Positions 20,784-39,278 of a DNA stretch of 64,000 nt are shown here, in pieces; the stretch's first letter is position 1, and each line of letters begins with the position of its first letter. The stretch covers positions 2,966,881 through 3,030,880 of the forward strand of contig OZ024887.1 of NCBI GenBank assembly GCA_964017195.1. The letters run 5' to 3'. The notes under the pieces are model-generated. The model saw nothing but the letters and a program-made list of their open reading frames with translations, was not told the DNA's origin and made no database searches. This stretch comes from Siderastrea radians (lineage: Eukaryota > Cnidaria > Anthozoa > Scleractinia > Rhizangiidae). The translations under genes and the position numbers were made by a program.

Positions 20784-22789
20784 TGATAATCTACCGAGTT
20801 CATCTCTGGCTGCAACATTTGGACATTACTTATTTACTCCAAGAGAATGTTTACAAAGAAAAATATGCGTTTTTTCAATTATATCCACTTTGATATCCGG
20901 CACGATACCTCTACGGAAACACGTTTAGAGATATCCTGTCATCGAACTGTCTATCCCATGCATCTTTTGTTCCTGGTATGGGAAAGAGGTTTCCAAGGAA
21001 AGTTTTATACTATAGCATTTGCGATTCGGAAAATCCAAGACTTTCTTATTGTAACTTACAATTAGGATCGGTACATTACTAATTTCCAAACCAACTGGAA
21101 AATGTCCTGCCGTCGCACTGTCTGGCTGTCGAGAGGACTTCTAAACATTCCGCTATCAGTTTAGATTACTTGTATTTTTACGTCAAAAACTAACCTTTAT
21201 CTTGCTCAGACTTGTTCGAAGGCTTAATAAACTGATTTTTTTTACAAGAAGAAAGCCCATTGGGCATTTTAACCGGCCATTCTGACCCTCCCCACCCCTA
21301 GGTTTCACAAATGTTAGCGTGATCCTCTATTTATGCGAACCGGCGTGACGAAAAGTCTGGTTGTGTGACACAATATTTTGACTATAACGTTACTGGATGA
21401 CGTAATGTTTAAACTCTGATGACTCAGCTTATCTTTCTTATCGCTTTTATTTGTGCTGAAAAACGCAAATTCACTCAAACGTTGAATGTCGATATAAATT
21501 CGTCTACAACTGAGAATGCTCACACCGGGACGACGAAGTATTTACTGTTGTGCCTAGACCTTAAATACAAACAGTGAACATAGCAGTAGAATCAAAATAT
21601 AACGCTTGATAAACACGAGCTCGAGCAGATCGTCAGAGTATGGGCCACGTCAAGGCATATCTCATGACGTGATGTTTAAATCCGGTTTGCTAACCCGGGA
21701 ATCCCCTTGCAAAAGTAAACAAGCGAGCGGGGACGAAAGTCGCCCACGTCTTTGAAAGCTAAAGCGCCTGTCGAGCCGCAATCGATTTCGCGCTCACTCG
21801 CTTGTTTTTCTTTTCCTTCACTATCTCTGAACGGAAAGAGAGACTGCTCGTAGCCTTTAGCGAACACCAGACGCAAACTACACAAATCCGTCGATAATAT
21901 TCAGATAATTTCGTTCTTTCAATGCAAAAAGACTCGCAACACCTGCCTTATTAATTGATCTCCTTATTAATGACGATTCCTTCGTATCAACTTCTCGCCT
22001 CAAGTAAACACTCATCTCTCTCCGTTCACAAGAACTATCATGTACTGATGGTGCAATCAACTAGTATTGCATCATCATACTAGTACCAATTCCTTCTCTT
22101 CCTAGCCCACGCCGGCAAAACGCAACTGTTCTTTTTGTCCGCTGCGAAATACAAGTTAGCCAATCAGAAACCTTATAATCCACTTCGCAAACCACCCCCC
22201 CCCCCCCATAAAACGCCAAGGGAAACCGCCTCTCACGCAGCACAATATTATACCGCTCCTATTCAAAACGCAACTTTCAAAGCAAATCACATTCACAGAA
22301 GCGTGATATGCTCCCGACATTCACAAATCCTTCTGACTCCCACATTTTTACACCCCTCAAAATGTCAATCCCAATAAAAAAAACTCCTGCGCTAAAAAAA
22401 TTTTCACCATAACCACTAACTAGATCAGACAACACAGCCAATTTCGCATTCAATCCTATTAGCTCCTTTACTCAATTGCGCATGCGTTATACAAGACAAA
22501 TACAAAAAACCCCAAACTTAACAACCCTTCGCCGTTCATATCTTAAATACTGTAAATTAAAAGACAAAAACATAGGAAGGTAACATTCAGAAGACTAACA
22601 TGCGCATGCGTCTTATATAAGACAGTACCGCTCTTGACTACCCGTACCACAAGCTTTACAGCACTTTCTTCGTATGTTAAGCCAACTTGCTTTCACGAAA
22701 AAACGTGTTCATTTTATAAACTGGCGGTCGCCATGGCGACGGCCAGTTAACAAGAAAATCCTTTACCTTGGACGTCAAGTTTTGATTTT
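20784..22789. other. Spacer with old repeat fragments
   Basis: At 21331-21450 the - strand (AGCTGAGTCATCAGAGTTTA, ACGTCATCCAGTAACG, GTCACGCCGGTT) is a diverged copy of the motif found four times in the tandem duplication at 22790-26469. At 21760-21880 there is a GAGAGACTGCTCGTAGCCT tract also found in variant form near 62045. A C run lies at 22194-22207. No gene seen. Confidence 0.45.
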
Positions 22790-25700
22790 AACCGACGAAG
22801 TCGAGTTAGAGCAGTCGTGTCAAGAGCGTCGACTGGTTTGGTCGGTCAAAATACGTCGTGTAAGGCTCACAAGGTGTGTATTTCGCTATGGCCCACGGGA
22901 TGGGATGACGTATTCTGCAGTTAAGCCCATCGATTAGTACACACACGCACGCACGATAGGACAAGGGTCCACATAAAAAGTATCGTAGGTATAGAAGGAC
23001 ACTTCTGCCGAGCAGTGTTGGTTTTGACCGGACTGAAATATCTGTGCAATACTAGTGAAAGAAAGCAAGGAGGACTAATAATAACAGGAGGTGAAGTCCA
23101 GTGGCACTGTTGATGCTGGTGGGACCAAAGTGTTGCTGAGACATCGTAAGGATAGAATCGTTCTCAGTAAAGGTTATGAAAGGAAAATTCTGGTGTATGT
23201 TGTTGTGGTTATGTTTATTACTTGAAAATGTCTAGCTGCCAACGTTAAGAAAGGTTATTGGCAGGTGGGAAATGAATTACGACACGAGGCTGGATCTTCT
23301 TGGATAGTATACTATAAGCGGCACAGAAGGATATACCAGTTAGTCTTTTTAATTTTTCTGCTTTACTTTTGATTTTGAACCGATTTGTTCGATTTTAGAG
23401 TTCGAGACACTCACTTGCTGACTGCGGAAGAGGAAACCAGATTTAACGATTACGTCCTAAGATATGCTTTAACGTGTTTGAGATAAAGCGACGACTTCTC
23501 TTTTTACTAATTTCTCCAGATCGATAATCATGTTTGTATAGTGCCATATTCACAACAGTATATAAATGCTTCGCTTACAACTCTTGATAACGGCATGTTC
23601 AGTTGTGGACAAAATTTATCTTTAAATTTTAATTTTAATTTTTACGTCATTCGGTAACGCAAAAGACAAAATACTGTCACAATTTTCGTCACGCCGGTTA
23701 GCACGTTGAGATTCTGACGATGTGTTTGTCTTTATCGATAATCATGTTTTTATAGTGCCCTATTCACAACAGTATATAAATACATTGCTCACAACTCTTG
23801 GTAAAAGCATGTTCAGTTGTGGACAAATGTATATCAACATTTAATTTTTTAGTTTAATTCAACAAAATTAAATATTCAAAGCGATAAGACAGATGAGCTG
23901 AGTCATCAGATTTTAAACATAACGTCATTCGGTAACGCAAAGGGCAAAATACTGTCACAATTTTCGTTACGCCAGTTAGCACGTTGAACCAAGTAAAAAC
24001 ATTTGTCGAGGGTGGAGTGGGTCAAAACGACTGGTAAATGCCTATAATGCGCTTTCTTGTAACCTGTACGATAGAGCATAGCAATGATTTATTTCGTATT
24101 TGCATTCACAATTTGGCTTAAGGAGCCCTTGACATGATTAAAGGAAACTGTGCACAAAGCGTGGTTCCCAGGTATGGGGAAAAGTTCAATTCTTTTGGGC
24201 TGTTACGGTGTCCATACTGATCAATCGTGAAGATGTGGTTACTTTTATATTGGGAAATTTTGTCGCCCATTTTTTGAAATGCCTCTGTTTTGAGAATTTT
24301 TGTTCCGGGTTTTGAGGAACCAAAAGACAGCGAAAAATGATCTTGAGTGAAGAATGCATAGGCTGTGGAGCTATGTTTGGTGAGGAGAGGGTGAATAATT
24401 CAGTTGACCTTCTTTCCAGGGTATTGGTCGCCTTTTCAGTTGGTCAAATTTAAGCGTTAGTTACAGTTACACACTTTTACAGCAACTTGCTGTTACAGAT
24501 GCTTGAATGTTATTGAAGCTGCAGTCACGCACGGCTAGCTTGCATTCTTTTCGAGACGAACCAACACTTCGTCGGTTCTGCACGCATTGCGGGCCTATGT
24601 TTAACCGACGAAGTCGAGTTAGAGCAGTCGTGTCAAGAGCGTCGACTGGTTTGGTCGGTCAAAATACGTCGTGTAAGGCTCACAAGGTGTGTATTTCGCT
24701 ATGGCCCACGGGAGGGGATGACGTATTCTGCAGTTAAGCCCATCGATTAGTACACACACGCACGCACGATAGGACAAGGGTACACATAAAAAGTATCGTA
24801 GGTATAGAAGGACACTTCCGCCGAGCAGTGTTGGTTTTGACCGGACTAAAATATCTGTGCAATGCTAGTGAAAGAAAGCAAGGGGGACTGATAATAACAG
24901 GAGGTGAAGTCCAGTGGCACTGTTGATGCTGGTGGGACCAAAGTGTTGCTGAGACATCGTAAGAATAGAATCGTTCTCAGTAAAGGTTATGAAAGGAAAA
25001 TTCTGGTGTATGTTGTTGTGGTTATGTTTATTACTTGAAAATGTCTAGCTGCCAACGTTAAGAAAGGTTATTGGCAGGTGGGAAATGAATTACGACACGA
25101 GGCTGGATCTTCTTGGGTATAATAAGCGGCACAGAAGGATATACCAGTTAATCTTTTTAATTTTTCTGCTTTACTTTTGATTTTGAACCAATTTGTTCGA
25201 TTTTAGAGTTCGAGACACTCACTTGCTGACTGCGGAAGAGGAAACCAGATTTAACGATTACGTCCTAAGATATGCTTTAACGTGTTTGAGATAAAGCGAC
25301 GACTTCGCTTTTTACTAATTTCTCCAGATCGATAATCATGTTTGTATAGTGCCATATTCACAACAGTATATAAATGCTTCGCTTACAACTCTTGATAACG
25401 GCATGCTCAGTTGTGGACAAAATTTATCTTTAAATTTTAATTTTAACTCAACGAAATATTCAAAGCGATAAGACAGATGAGCTGAGTCATCCGATTTTAA
25501 ACATTACGTCATTCGGTAACGCAAAAGACAAAATACTGTCACAATTTTCGTCACGCCGGTTAGCACGTTGAGATTCTGACGATGTGTTTGTCTTTATCGA
25601 TAATCATGTTTTTATAGTGCCCTATTCACAACAGTATATAAATGCATTGCTCACAACTCTTGGTAAAAGCATGTTCAGTTGTGGACAAATGTATATCAAC

Positions 25701-26469
25701 ATTTAATTTTTTAGTTTAATTCAACAAAATTAAATATTCAAAGCGATAAGACAGATGAGCTGAGTCGTCAGATTTTAAACATAACGTCATTCGATAACGC
25801 AAAGGGCAAAATACTGTCACAATTTTCGTTACGCCAGTTAGCACGTTGAACCAAGTAAAAACATTTGTCGAGGGTGGAGTGGGTCAAAACGACTGGTAAA
25901 TGCCTATAATGCGCTTTCTTGTAACCTGTACGATAGAGCATAGCAATGATTTATTTCGTATTTGCATTCACAATTTGGCTTAAGGAGCCCTTGACATGAT
26001 TAAAGGAAACTGTGCACAAAGCGTGGTTCCCAGGTATGGGGAAAAGTTCAATTCTTTTGGGCTGTTACGGTGCCCATACTGATCAATCGTGAAGATGTGG
26101 TTACTTTTATATTGGGAAATTTGTCGCCCATTTTTTGAAATGTGTCTGTTTTAAGAATTTTTGTTCCGGGTTTTGAGGAAGACCGGCCAAAAGACAGCGA
26201 AAAATGATTTTGAGTGAAGAATGCATAATCTGTGGAGCTATGTTTGGTGAGGAGAGGGGGAATAATTCAGTTGACCTTCTTTCCAGGGGATTGGTCGCCT
26301 TTTCAGTTGGTCAAATTTAAGCGTTAGTTACAGTTACACACTTGTACAGCAACTTGCTGTTACAGATGCTTGAATGTTATTGAAGCTGCAGTCACGCACG
26401 GCTCGCTTGCTTTCTTTTCGAGACGAACCAACACTTCGTCGGTTCTGCACGCATTGCGGGCCTATGTTT
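22790..26469 (+). repeat. Tandem duplication, two units of about 1.8 kb
   Basis: Unit A (22790-24602) and unit B (24603-26469) are nearly identical and head to tail; each starts AACCGACGAAGTCGAG and ends GCGGGCCTATGTTT. The start AACCGACGAAGT is the reverse complement of ACTTCGTCGGTT about 30 bases before the unit end, so each unit also has short inverted ends. Unit B keeps ~60 bp (about 25445-25502) that unit A has lost at about 23638, while unit A has small extras elsewhere. No coding frame longer than ~90 codons is shared with supporting features, so the unit looks non-coding. Confidence 0.9.
23519..23992 (+). repeat. Inner tandem repeat of unit A
   Basis: The block ATCGATAATCATGTTT to GTTAGCACGTTGA occurs twice in a row (about 23519-23710 and 23734-23990). 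It contains AACAGTATATAAATG, GTTCAGTTGTGGACAAA and ACGTCATTCGGTAACGCAAA. The TATATAAAT is TATA-box-like but nothing else shows transcription. The same pair recurs in unit B at about 25327-25855. Confidence 0.8.
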
Positions 26470-26539
26470 CACAACCGTACCTAGTCGGTACGCACATTTT
26501 TGGTGTTCCTCTCGGTCAGTTCCATGGTAGAGCAAGCAC

Positions 26540-26775
26540 ACAACTTAGCAGTATCCATGCTGTACACCCTGTATACCCTTGTATACCCTGTATACTCAAG
26601 TGCACCCTGTATACCCTTGTATACTCTTGTACACCCCGTATACCTTGCACACCCTGTATACCCTCGTATAACGTTGTTTATCCTGTATACACCATGCATA
26701 CCCTGTATATCCTCCTGTACACCCTGTATACCCTAGTACACTCTGTATATACCCTTGTGCACCCTGTGCGAGACT
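26540..26775 (+). repeat. Minisatellite of CACCCTGTATACCCTTGTAT-type units
   Basis: Degenerate units of about 15-20 bp, each with CCCTGTATAC or CCTTGTATAC, fill this stretch. Because the unit length is often a multiple of three, both strands show spurious open frames rich in Tyr, Thr, Pro and Val. It starts ~70 bp after the tandem duplication. Confidence 0.85.
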
Positions 26776-26889
26776 GTTGACCATTTGACTTACTGTTACG
26801 CTTAATCGTCTGTTATACCTGTAAACGCCCAAAGACAACATGAGCTATAGAAACATAAAAAGGTGATCTTTTGCTTATAAACTGTATGC

Positions 26890-27140
26890 TTTAGTCTTCG
26901 TGTCCACAAAACATGAGTCGGTAACGTTCATCCTGAGAGTGTCCCATATTTAATACGGACATCCAGATAATACTGACACTTTTGCAGGACCCTGTGGTGT
27001 CCGTATTAACCGAGTTCCACTTTAGTGTCCAGATAATTGTTTTTTCAATACCAGTAACCATAATTTTTGTAGGTGAATTAAAATCTACTTCTAGCATTTT
27101 TTGTCCATATTAAAACCGAAATGGTGGCTTAGTCGGACAT
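26890..27140. repeat. Fragment of a TGTCCGTATTAA-type MITE
   Basis: GTGTCC and TGTCC(A/G)TATTAA motifs recur at about 26900, 26950, 26997, 27033 and 27103 in both orientations. This lies directly upstream of the fucose synthase start, so it may form part of its promoter or 5' UTR, which I cannot separate. Confidence 0.45.
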
Positions 27141-27228
27141 TATGCCCTTTCAAAGAAAAAAAATCATTTGCAGGTCTAGTATCTGATGTTTTTTGCCATC
27201 TTTTATTCACTGCTAATAGCTTTTTTAA

Positions 27229-34985
<7,757 letters not shown>

Positions 34986-35431
34986 AGCATTTGTCAGTTT
35001 CTGGAGTACTTAAAAGAATTCAGAAATGAACAGTAGTTTGCATATTTAACTCTATACAGTATGTACTTATGACTCACAAACAATGCAACAACTACAAAGC
35101 CAGCAATCAAAACTCGAATTAAGATTGTTTTTGATGTCTTGCTTTTCTTTTATTACCATACAAGAGTGTGAATACAACGTTTATTTGTGTCATCCCTCTT
35201 TAAAGGCATTTTGGAGAACAAAGAGGTTTTTTAAGGGGGATATATTCCTTTACGGAATTGCAAAAACGAAAGTGCTTAACATAGTGTTGGTAACTGAAAT
35301 TTGGCAGATTATTTGCTGTAGCGGTACTGATATTTCTATTCAGATTTGTTAATACAAGATTTATAGTACCATTGGCTTCAATTGTTTTTTGTTGTACCAC
35401 AACCCCACAAGTTCACCGCTTTATCAAAGTT

Positions 35432-35437
35432 AATAAA
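35432..35437 (+). terminator. Likely poly(A) signal of fucose synthase
   Basis: This is the first AATAAA after the stop at 34983-34985 and would give a 3' UTR of about 460 bp. The microsatellite starts within ~10 bp after it, so cleavage would fall at the array edge. Not proven. Confidence 0.5.
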
Positions 35438-35443
35438 TAAAAG

Positions 35444-35466
35444 TTATTGATTGATCGGTTGATCGG

Positions 35467-35518
<52 letters not shown>

Positions 35519-35996
35519 GTGAGTGAGTGAGTGAGTGAGTGAGTGAGTGAGTGAGTGAGTGAGTGAGTGAGTGAGTGAGTGAGTGAGTGAGTGAGGGAGG
35601 GAGGGAGGGAGGGAGGGAGGGAGGGAGGGAGGGAGGGAGGGAGGGAGGGAGGGAGGGAGGGAGGGAGGGAGGGAGGGAGGGAGGGAGGGAGGGAGGGAGG
35701 GAGGGAGGGAGGGAGGGAGGGAGGGAGGGAGGGAGGGAGGGAGGGAGGGAGGGAGGGAGGGAGGGAGGGAGGGAGGGAGGGAGGGAGGGAGGGAGGGAGG
35801 GAGGGAGGGAGGGAGGGAGGGAGGGAGGGAGGGAGGGAGGGAGGGAGGGAGGGAGGGAGGGAGGGAGGGAGGGAGGGAGGGAGGGAGGGAGGGAGGGAGG
35901 GAGGGAGGGAGGGAGGGAGGGAGGGAGGGAGGGAGGGAGGGAGGGAGGGAGGGAGGGAGGGAGGGAGGGAGGGAGGGAGGGAGGGAGTGAGTGATC
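35444..35996 (+). repeat. Long tetranucleotide microsatellite: TTGA, then GTGA, then GGGA
   Basis: TTGA units run to about 35517, GTGA units to about 35594, then about 98 uninterrupted GGGA units to about 35986, and two GTGA-like units at the end. The three blocks keep the same phase, so each differs from the next by one base change in the unit. The open frames on both strands (Gly-Arg-Glu-Gly and Pro-Ser-Leu-Pro repeats) are artefacts of a 12-base period. The GGGA block has four-tract G-quadruplex potential throughout on the + strand. Confidence 0.97.
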
Positions 35997-36006
35997 ACAA
36001 TTCTTG

Positions 36007-36150
36007 GGAGCACGCATGGGGCAGTGGTAAGAGCGCACGCCCTCCTAGCAATGTAGCCCACGTTCCCCATTCCAGGCTCGAAGACATACCTGGGTTGAGT
36101 TTGTTGTTGGTTGTCGGTCTTGTGGTATTCGTGCTCCGAGGACTTTTCAC
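36007..36150 (+). mobile_element. tRNA-derived SINE, second family
   Basis: GCATGGGGCAGTGGTAAGAG (A-box region), a weak B box around CAGGCTCGAAGAC, then GGGTTGAGTTTGTTGTTGG and GTGCTCCGAGGAC are the parts of a SINE family common in anthozoan genomes, from memory of its typical head and tail. It directly follows the microsatellite, which may have grown from sequence next to it. Confidence 0.7.
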
Positions 36151-36797
36151 CATTTTTCATAAAATTCAATGTAGGTATCCGAATGTCAAACGTTTAAAAT
36201 TTACTAAACGTTAAACAAACGTAAAACAAAACTAGCTCAAAATAAACATTTTCAATGAAAACGAACCAGTGTGGATAGGATTAGGCTGCCAGCAGCCTTG
36301 ACACGTTTAACAAAAACTGAATACAGTAAAATAAAATAAAACTGCCTATTCAGGTGTGCTCAAATCGCGTTATCGAAATGCCTAAATAGAGACGCGAACA
36401 ACTTATTTCGCCAACTACCCGATAAAATCAAATACTTTGGGGGTGTCTTTTAATTTTAGGACGATTTTCTCGTCTTTCTGGAGAAATCTATCTAAATTTA
36501 TCGGTCCTTGTTATTCAGTTTATTCAAACCGAGAAGATAGTAGAGCTGAGTCGTCACTTCTTAAGAGCAAATAACGCTAAGCTTCATATTTTGTGTAGAG
36601 TTAGCCCTTGTGGTGGAACTACTCATGGTGATATTTATTTCGGTTCTCGCACTAACCTGAACTTGCCATCAGATGGGGGGAGGTTATGCCCATAAACGAA
36701 ATCTTTGGACATCTTAATCCCTAAAAGTGGCAGTTTTGTTAGCTAATTTTATCAAAGAGCAGGAAACTGGTTAAATTTCTGCTTAGATCATAGCAAA
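36151..36797. other. Spacer, nothing recognised
   Basis: AT-rich. No ORF, RNA gene or defined repeat found. Confidence 0.4.
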
Positions 36798-37133
36798 GTG
36801 CTACTCTTCTACTCTCCAAAAATTACAATAGATTTTTACTTTTCTCCCGGGGGGACCCCTGGCCCTATTGGAGCTAAGAACACAAATAGAATCTCATTTG
36901 TCATTACCTACAATCCAGCTTTACCAAACATTCAACGAATACTTAACAAGAAACAACCCATTCTTCACGCCTCAGAACGTCTCACGAAATTTTTAAGAAT
37001 ACTCCTACTGTCGCATAATCTTCGTGATCTCTTGGTTCGTGCAGAAATGAAAGAACCCAACCAATTTTTCAAGGCACTCCCTAGCTCCTTTCGCTACAAT
37101 TCAAAACATGGATGTCTTAATGCTGCTGTATAG
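36798..37133 (+). pseudogene. Penelope-like element fragment (region after RT)
   Basis: The frame contains ISFVITYNPALPNIQRIL and LRDLLVRAEM, the conserved blocks between RT and the GIY-YIG endonuclease of Penelope-like elements. The same block occurs in the longer copy near 60940-60975 (FVVTYNPASRN). RT and endonuclease parts are missing here, so it is a short dead fragment. The upstream boundary is unclear because the first ~25 codons do not fit the family. Confidence 0.7.
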
Positions 37134-37651
37134 CTGCAATATGTATGCAACAAAAACAAACTTAAGCGATGAAAAAGTCAAATCTTATCAAATCCAACTT
37201 GTCACATATGCACTCAAATTTTCCTCATAAAACGCTAATAACAACAAACCTGCTTCTTAGATTGATAGTTTACAGAGCCCCATTTAAACCAGCGTATGCT
37301 GAACTGGGCATCTCTGACTAAATATTGTTAAAAAATAAATAAATAAACTACTAGTAATCACAGATTAGTGGAGTGCGTTCGACTGCAACCCTTATCGACA
37401 CCGAAATTAGGGAAAGAACGAGTCTGCTCAGCTTTCTGATCTTTCTCGACCCTTCCCCTGGGTTGTTATCAGTTGATATATTTTCATAGTTAAATAGAAA
37501 ATGATTTAAAGCAATCGAACATTGCCAGATGTCAAAGAATAACAAAGTAAACACACAAAGAATAACAAAGTTGCGTGACACATGCTATTTTTCAGGGGAC
37601 ATCTTTATTTACATGACCGCTTATATATACTCATCACAAGTTTCACATGTA
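37134..37651. other. Spacer, nothing recognised
   Basis: No coding frame with support and no clear repeat. Confidence 0.4.
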
Positions 37652-38712
37652 ATGCATCAGTCAATTCCAGCTGCGCCCATGCCCCCCCCCCCGGGCAACT
37701 GCGGGGCATTTGCGTGCCTTGTTAGGTCCCGGGGGTGGGGCATTAGCAAATCTGGCACGGCCCGGGGGTCGGGCATTTGCCTACCCCCGGGCTTTTGACA
37801 CACACGGGGTTTCCGACTCGAAATCCAAACATGGAGGATTTTATCGCAAAGGACCAGCAGTTCGTCGCAGATTGGATCGTCCGTTAAGGACTGGACAAAG
37901 TTGTGGAGGTTTTCTCGATTTTATGCATTTCTTCATTGCTTATCAAGGCACAACTATTTAACAATTAGATTATGGGCTCGAGACTTCTATCGCGTGATAG
38001 TTGATGAGGCCGAAGGCCGAATCAACTATCATGCATAGAAATCGAGAGCCAATAATCTAATTGTTAAATATAGCGAGATCGGGAACGATCAACGTGAATC
38101 GACTAACGCATGCTTCTTTGAACAAGAATTAAGCAAAATTTGGTTGCGATGATTCTTAAACTATTACGATCGATTATTGAATTCTAAACATGTGTATAGA
38201 GATTGTCGTTTTATACTTTTGCATATTACTAAAATATTCACAACAGATGACGTTACAGAAGACTTTTATAATGTCAAGATTTTTGTTTACTAGCGAACTG
38301 TTTAAAACAAAACATTAATAAAAGTAAGAATCAACTTCATGCAGTTCATGTAGTACTGTTGTCTGTGAAGTATTAAAATATCATCGCTTGGCATTTATAC
38401 TAACTTTATTATTATGTTAAACATCGGATAGCTTATTACAAACAATAGAAAACTGAGAGGCAGGCCTACAAAAATGAAAAGCACACATAAAAAATGCTGA
38501 AAGTGGCATTATTGTGCAATGAATGAAAACTGCTGCAGTGTTGATTGGGGACGTACGATCCCGGGGGGCGGGGCATTTGCCCTCTTCCTTAGTCCCCACC
38601 GCAGGGCATTTGGCAGCTAAAGTGTCCCTACCTCCGGGAATTTGCCATCCAAGAGAAAAAAAATGCTAATGCCCGGGGGGGGCATGGGCGCAGTTGGAAT
38701 TGACTGATGCAT
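37652..38712. mobile_element. C/G-rich foldback element
   Basis: ATGCATCAGTCAATTCCA at 37652 pairs with TGGAATTGACTGATGCAT ending at 38712. The next ~40 bases also pair, through CAGCTGCGCCCATGCCCCCC and GGGGGGCATGGGCGCAGTTG. Inside each arm GGGCATTTG recurs several times between runs of G or C. The centre holds a separate palindrome (37955-38070). No ORF. A TSD is not clear because the ends are palindromic. Confidence 0.75.
37955..38070. mobile_element. 116-bp hairpin MITE with GAGGCCGAAGGCCGA loop
   Basis: Arms of ~50 bp (AACAATTAGATTATGGGCTC with its complement GAGCCAATAATCTAATTGTT) surround GATGAGGCCGAAGGCCGAATC. Its length and loop match the hairpin at 57464-57579, and the loop also resembles the one at 63481-63626. 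It sits inside the foldback at 37652-38712. Confidence 0.8.
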
Positions 38713-39067
38713 AAATACAGAATTAAACTGAACAGTAACAACTACCGTTAAACTCTTTAGCTTTGAAAACCTCGAAAAAATATTCCTGCAATTGTCCTCT
38801 CAACCTCTTTTAGTTCGTGGCTTCGTTGATAAACGTCGATTTCCGAAATAAGCAGACAACGCGATTTCTAATTTAAAAGTCGCAGCGTGGACATTACACA
38901 AAACTTCGAAAGTGACTCGCCAAAGCATTGTTCGAGAGAAATGATTTAAGCATCAAGTAAATTTAAATAGCGTGTTTCTTTCACAGGCATATAAATTTGA
39001 ATGTTGTATGCCGAGTGGTTGTTCATCGAAGGCGAGAAGGTGTGCCAACTGCAGGTTGACATATGTA
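38713..39067. other. Spacer before the Gypsy element
   Basis: Nothing certain is present. From about 38982 a frame after TTTCACAG reads MPSGCSSKARRCANC, Cys-rich, and is cut by the Gypsy insertion at 39068. It might be part of a host exon, but there is no family match. Confidence 0.35.
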
Positions 39068-39072
39068 CCAAG

Positions 39073-39213
39073 TGCGATATATCGTCAGCTAATTCGACTT
39101 AGCAAAACACGAGGTCAGACATATCATGGCGGTTCTCAACACAACTTTATTCTTCTTAAGCATTCTGGGTAAATACACAGTTACCAGAGGATTATGGTAC
39201 TAAATATATTACA
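39073..39213 (-). repeat. Gypsy 3' LTR (intact, 141 bp)
   Basis: The sequence runs from TGCGATATATCGTCAG to AAATATATTACA on the + strand, with TG...CA ends. It is short for a Gypsy LTR. It differs from the other LTR at three sites (near positions 3, 25 and 96 of the LTR). Confidence 0.93.
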
Positions 39214-39278
39214 CTGCTTCCCCTCAGGGATGAGATGTTAAATACAACAGGTAACAGAAACATTAGCAAAAATATCAA

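Noticed and set aside
26370..26841. Open frames rich in Tyr-Thr-Leu-Val-Pro on both strands
   Set aside because: These come from a minisatellite with unit lengths often divisible by three.
35444..35996. CRISPR-like array or other regular repeat-spacer structure
   Set aside because: The units are contiguous with no spacers and the genome is eukaryotic; no repeat-spacer pattern was seen anywhere in the window.
35587..36214. Long open frames of Gly-Arg-Glu-Gly and, on the other strand, Pro-Ser-Leu-Pro repeats
   Set aside because: A tetranucleotide array without stops is open in all frames by its 12-base period; no start, splice or flank evidence supports a protein.
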